From the NCBI GenBank assembly GCA_023231105.1, contig JALNWB010000174.1, positions 1 through 7,821 of the forward strand: DNA of 7,821 nt, in the 5' to 3' direction. The position numbers were made by a program, and so were the translations under genes. Numbering within the stretch: the stretch's first letter is position 1; every line of letters starts with the position of its first letter. The stretch comes from Ignavibacteriaceae bacterium (lineage in GTDB: Bacteria > Bacteroidota > Ignavibacteria > Ignavibacteriales > Ignavibacteriaceae). The notes under the pieces were generated by a model, which worked only from the letters and a program-made list of their open reading frames with translations, made no database searches and was not told the origin of the DNA. Below are positions 6,341 through 7,821 of the stretch, in pieces.

Positions 6341-7378
6341 TTATTTCTTTACGCCAAGATGCAATGATGAAATATCCATTATATACGGACTTAATTTTCT
6401 GTCTCCATTTTTACCATCACGATTTGAATCAAACGTTAACAAATTTCCATCGGGAGAAATAACCGGGAATCCGTCAAAAGCATCATTGTAAGTTAGGCGG
6501 GTTTGCTCGCCGGTTTTTAAACTCATCAAATAGATTTCATAATTGTGTGGAGGGAGAACTTTCACAAAGACAAAATGATCTCCATCAGGCGCCGGGTGCG
6601 GAGCCCAGTTTGTACCGCTGTCGTTTGTAATCCGTTTTCTATTTGAACCGTCACCATTCATCGTGAAGATACTCATCGGCATTCCGCGTTGCGCTTGATC
6701 TTTTATATCCCAAGCACGGCAAATGATTGTTTGGTCATCGAAAAAAAATGATCCGCCTTCCTGCCATTCGGGAGTAAAAGTGATTTGTTGTTGTTCACTT
6801 CCATCGGGTTTCATTTTCCATAAATCTAATTTTCCGTCAATCTGACGGCTGAAAAGAATCCACTTTCCATCCGGCGAAACGGAAACTTCCGCGTCATAAA
6901 CTTTATTATCGGTTAATCTTTTCACGTTGCTGCCATCGAGGTCGCATAGATAAAGTTCGGCTCCCTGCGGATAATCTTTCGGATCGGAATAATTTCCTTT
7001 AGACATTTCAAGATTATCTTTTGTTGAAGTATAAAGAAGATGTTTTCCATCCGGGAAATAAAATGAACATGCATCTTCGCCTTTATCATTGATACGCAAA
7101 ATGTTCGTTCCATCAATGTTAAAAGTATAAACTTGATGAACCGGATCGCCTTTCATCTTTGCATTTCCAATCATACTCTTCCCGTCAGGTGAAAAATAAA
7201 ATTCCGCGCCTTCATTAATGTTCGGAATTGCCCAAACTTTCAATTCTTTTTGTTCTTGCGATTGCCCGTAATTCTGCATTGCTGAAAGACAAAAGAGTAA
7301 ACTTACAATGAAGAAAAGTTTTGAAGTGGACACGGTTTTGGTAGTTAGAAAAAAAGTAGTTAGAAAAAAATTTTTCAT
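6341..7378 (-). CDS. Secreted PD40/TolB-like beta-propeller protein
   Basis: Exported protein of 345 aa built from WD40-like PD40 repeats, the module of the TolB propeller. Repeat cores are visible at about 61-70 (FSPDGKSMI), 106-116 (FYFPDGKHLLY), 167-177 (VSPDGKWILFS), 263-271 (APDGDHFVF) and 307-317 (ISPDGNLLTFD). Between them are DGTNILRI-, DGSNVKRLT- and DGSNRKRIT-type strands, giving roughly a six-bladed propeller. I choose the ATG at 7378 because CAGGAG lies exactly 6 nt upstream; an upstream in-frame ATG at 7408 would add 10 residues (MILTNIQEFK) over that RBS. The signal peptide has an unusually long n-region carrying a duplicated FFLTT, then core LFFIVSLLFCLSAM and a probable cut near QNYGQ|SQ. 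It follows the M28/PDZ gene by 40 bp. It is too short, and in the wrong context (no tolA, tolQ, tolR or pal), to be TolB itself. Such propellers often bind proteins or sit in front of peptidase domains; partner unknown. Confidence 0.88.
   Translation of the reverse strand: MKNFFLTTFFLTTKTVSTSKLFFIVSLLFCLSAMQNYGQSQEQKELKVWAIPNINEGAEFYFSPDGKSMIGNAKMKGDPVHQVYTFNIDGTNILRINDKGEDACSFYFPDGKHLLYTSTKDNLEMSKGNYSDPKDYPQGAELYLCDLDGSNVKRLTDNKVYDAEVSVSPDGKWILFSRQIDGKLDLWKMKPDGSEQQQITFTPEWQEGGSFFFDDQTIICRAWDIKDQAQRGMPMSIFTMNGDGSNRKRITNDSGTNWAPHPAPDGDHFVFVKVLPPHNYEIYLMSLKTGEQTRLTYNDAFDGFPVISPDGNLLTFDSNRDGKNGDRKLSPYIMDISSLHLGVKK
7341..7370. repeat. Perfect 15-bp tandem duplication inside a signal-peptide coding region
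   Basis: GTAGTTAGAAAAAAA occurs twice head to tail (7341-7355 and 7356-7370). Read on the minus strand it adds five codons without changing frame, giving FFLTT-FFLTT directly after the initial MKN of the PD40 protein. A 15-bp unit with a homopolymeric A run is a plausible slippage site. Confidence 0.9.
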
Positions 7379-7384
7379 TTTAAA

Positions 7385-7390
7385 CTCCTG
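7385..7390 (-). promoter_or_regulatory. Ribosome binding site deciding the PD40 gene start
   Basis: CAGGAG on the minus strand, 6 nt before the ATG at 7378. It is one of the best Shine-Dalgarno matches in the window, and the alternative ATG at 7408 lies upstream of it, so the start at 7378 is preferred. Confidence 0.8.
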
Positions 7391-7418
7391 AATGTTTGTT
7401 AAAATCAATGCTCGTTTT

Positions 7419-7821
7419 TTACTTAGCCATCAATTCAATTTTTGTGTTAAGTTCTTTTCCATCGCGTAAATAAAGGACATCAACAACGTTGCCGGGTTGA
7501 AAACTCTTTAACGCCTCCGAATATTCGCGAAGGTTAGTAACTTTGAATTGTCCTAGTTTTACAATCACATCGCCTTTTTGAAGTCCACCTTTTGCCGCTG
7601 GAGAATCAGGAGATAGATCGGCTATTTTTACACCTTCACCTGAGAATGTAAAATCGGGAACACTCCCTGTTGAAACTTTTCTATCACCTGCCGGAGCTGC
7701 TTGTGGTTTTTTAGTTTCACTGATTGCTTGTCCCTGAAAATTGAGAGGTTCGATTCTATCTGCCAGATACAACAAACCTTCTTGCGCAATTGCGGCAACT
7801 TTAATTAATCCGGCTCCATCA
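7419..7821 (-). CDS. C-terminal part of a probable M28-family peptidase with PDZ domain (partial)
   Basis: The frame is open from the window end, so the TTG at 7775 is internal and the N-terminus is missing. The 133 visible residues begin DGAGLIKVAAIAQEGLLYLA, which resembles the last helix of M28 (aminopeptidase Y/S-like) zinc peptidase domains. A Pro/Ala/Lys-rich linker follows (about 25-50), then a PDZ domain (about 53-133) with SVPDFTFSGEGVKIADL, the SPAAKGGLQKGDVIVKLG core and YLRDGKELNTKIEL. VPDF before a PDZ domain at the very C-terminus is common in exported M28 peptidases that I know of. The catalytic zinc ligands would lie beyond the window, so the peptidase assignment is inferred while the PDZ is certain. 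The PD40 gene starts 40 bp downstream with its own RBS and no terminator between, so this is probably the first visible gene of the operon. An S41 or HtrA-type PDZ protein is less likely because of the helix before the linker. Confidence 0.7.
   Translation of the reverse strand, partial: DGAGLIKVAAIAQEGLLYLADRIEPLNFQGQAISETKKPQAAPAGDRKVSTGSVPDFTFSGEGVKIADLSPDSPAAKGGLQKGDVIVKLGQFKVTNLREYSEALKSFQPGNVVDVLYLRDGKELNTKIELMAK

Noticed and set aside
7379..7408. Upstream ATG extending the PD40 protein by 10 residues
   Set aside because: The strong CAGGAG Shine-Dalgarno at 7385-7390 sits between this ATG and the one at 7378, so the downstream start is preferred.

Overview
The window is AT-rich, densely coding bacterial DNA, probably from the Fibrobacterota-Chlorobiota-Bacteroidota (FCB) side of the tree. 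A member of the Ignavibacteria or a relative is my best guess. The clues are indirect: low GC, weak or absent Shine-Dalgarno sequences at several starts, a Bacteroidota-like TAnnTTTG promoter element before aroC, and an M28-peptidase/PDZ gene next to a PD40 propeller gene. No rRNA or other taxonomic marker is present, so this placement is inference.

Left part, + strand (1-3262): the window opens inside an HtrA/DegP-type periplasmic serine protease that lacks its N-terminus. It has a complete His-Asp-Ser triad and two PDZ domains. It ends at a strong intrinsic terminator (1329-1362), and a candidate promoter for the next unit overlaps that terminator. The next unit is a two-gene operon: chorismate synthase (aroC, last step of the shikimate pathway), then a small metallo-beta-lactamase-fold hydrolase of the YcbL/glyoxalase-II-like type whose ATG overlaps the aroC stop (ATGA).

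Middle, - strand (3302-4411): an enolase-superfamily enzyme of the NSAR/OSBS group (o-succinylbenzoate synthase/N-acylamino-acid racemase, menC-like), convergent with the MBL gene. All acid/base lysines and metal ligands expected of the family are present. A stretch of about 590 bp without a convincing gene (4412-5000) follows.

Right part, - strand (5001-7821): three genes that read as one transcription unit in the order (a) C-terminal piece of a probable M28-family zinc peptidase with a C-terminal PDZ domain, cut by the window end; (b) a secreted PD40/TolB-like beta-propeller protein; (c) an unrecognised exported protein of 430 aa that looks like an outer-membrane beta-barrel. Together they suggest an envelope module of protease, propeller and outer-membrane protein, but a shared function is only inferred.

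Most of the window is ordinary housekeeping and envelope sequence. The items most worth a second look are the three-gene envelope cassette with its unknown barrel protein, an in-frame 15-bp tandem duplication in the signal peptide of the propeller protein, and the long gap at 4412-5000. I see no CRISPR array, IS element, tRNA or rRNA.
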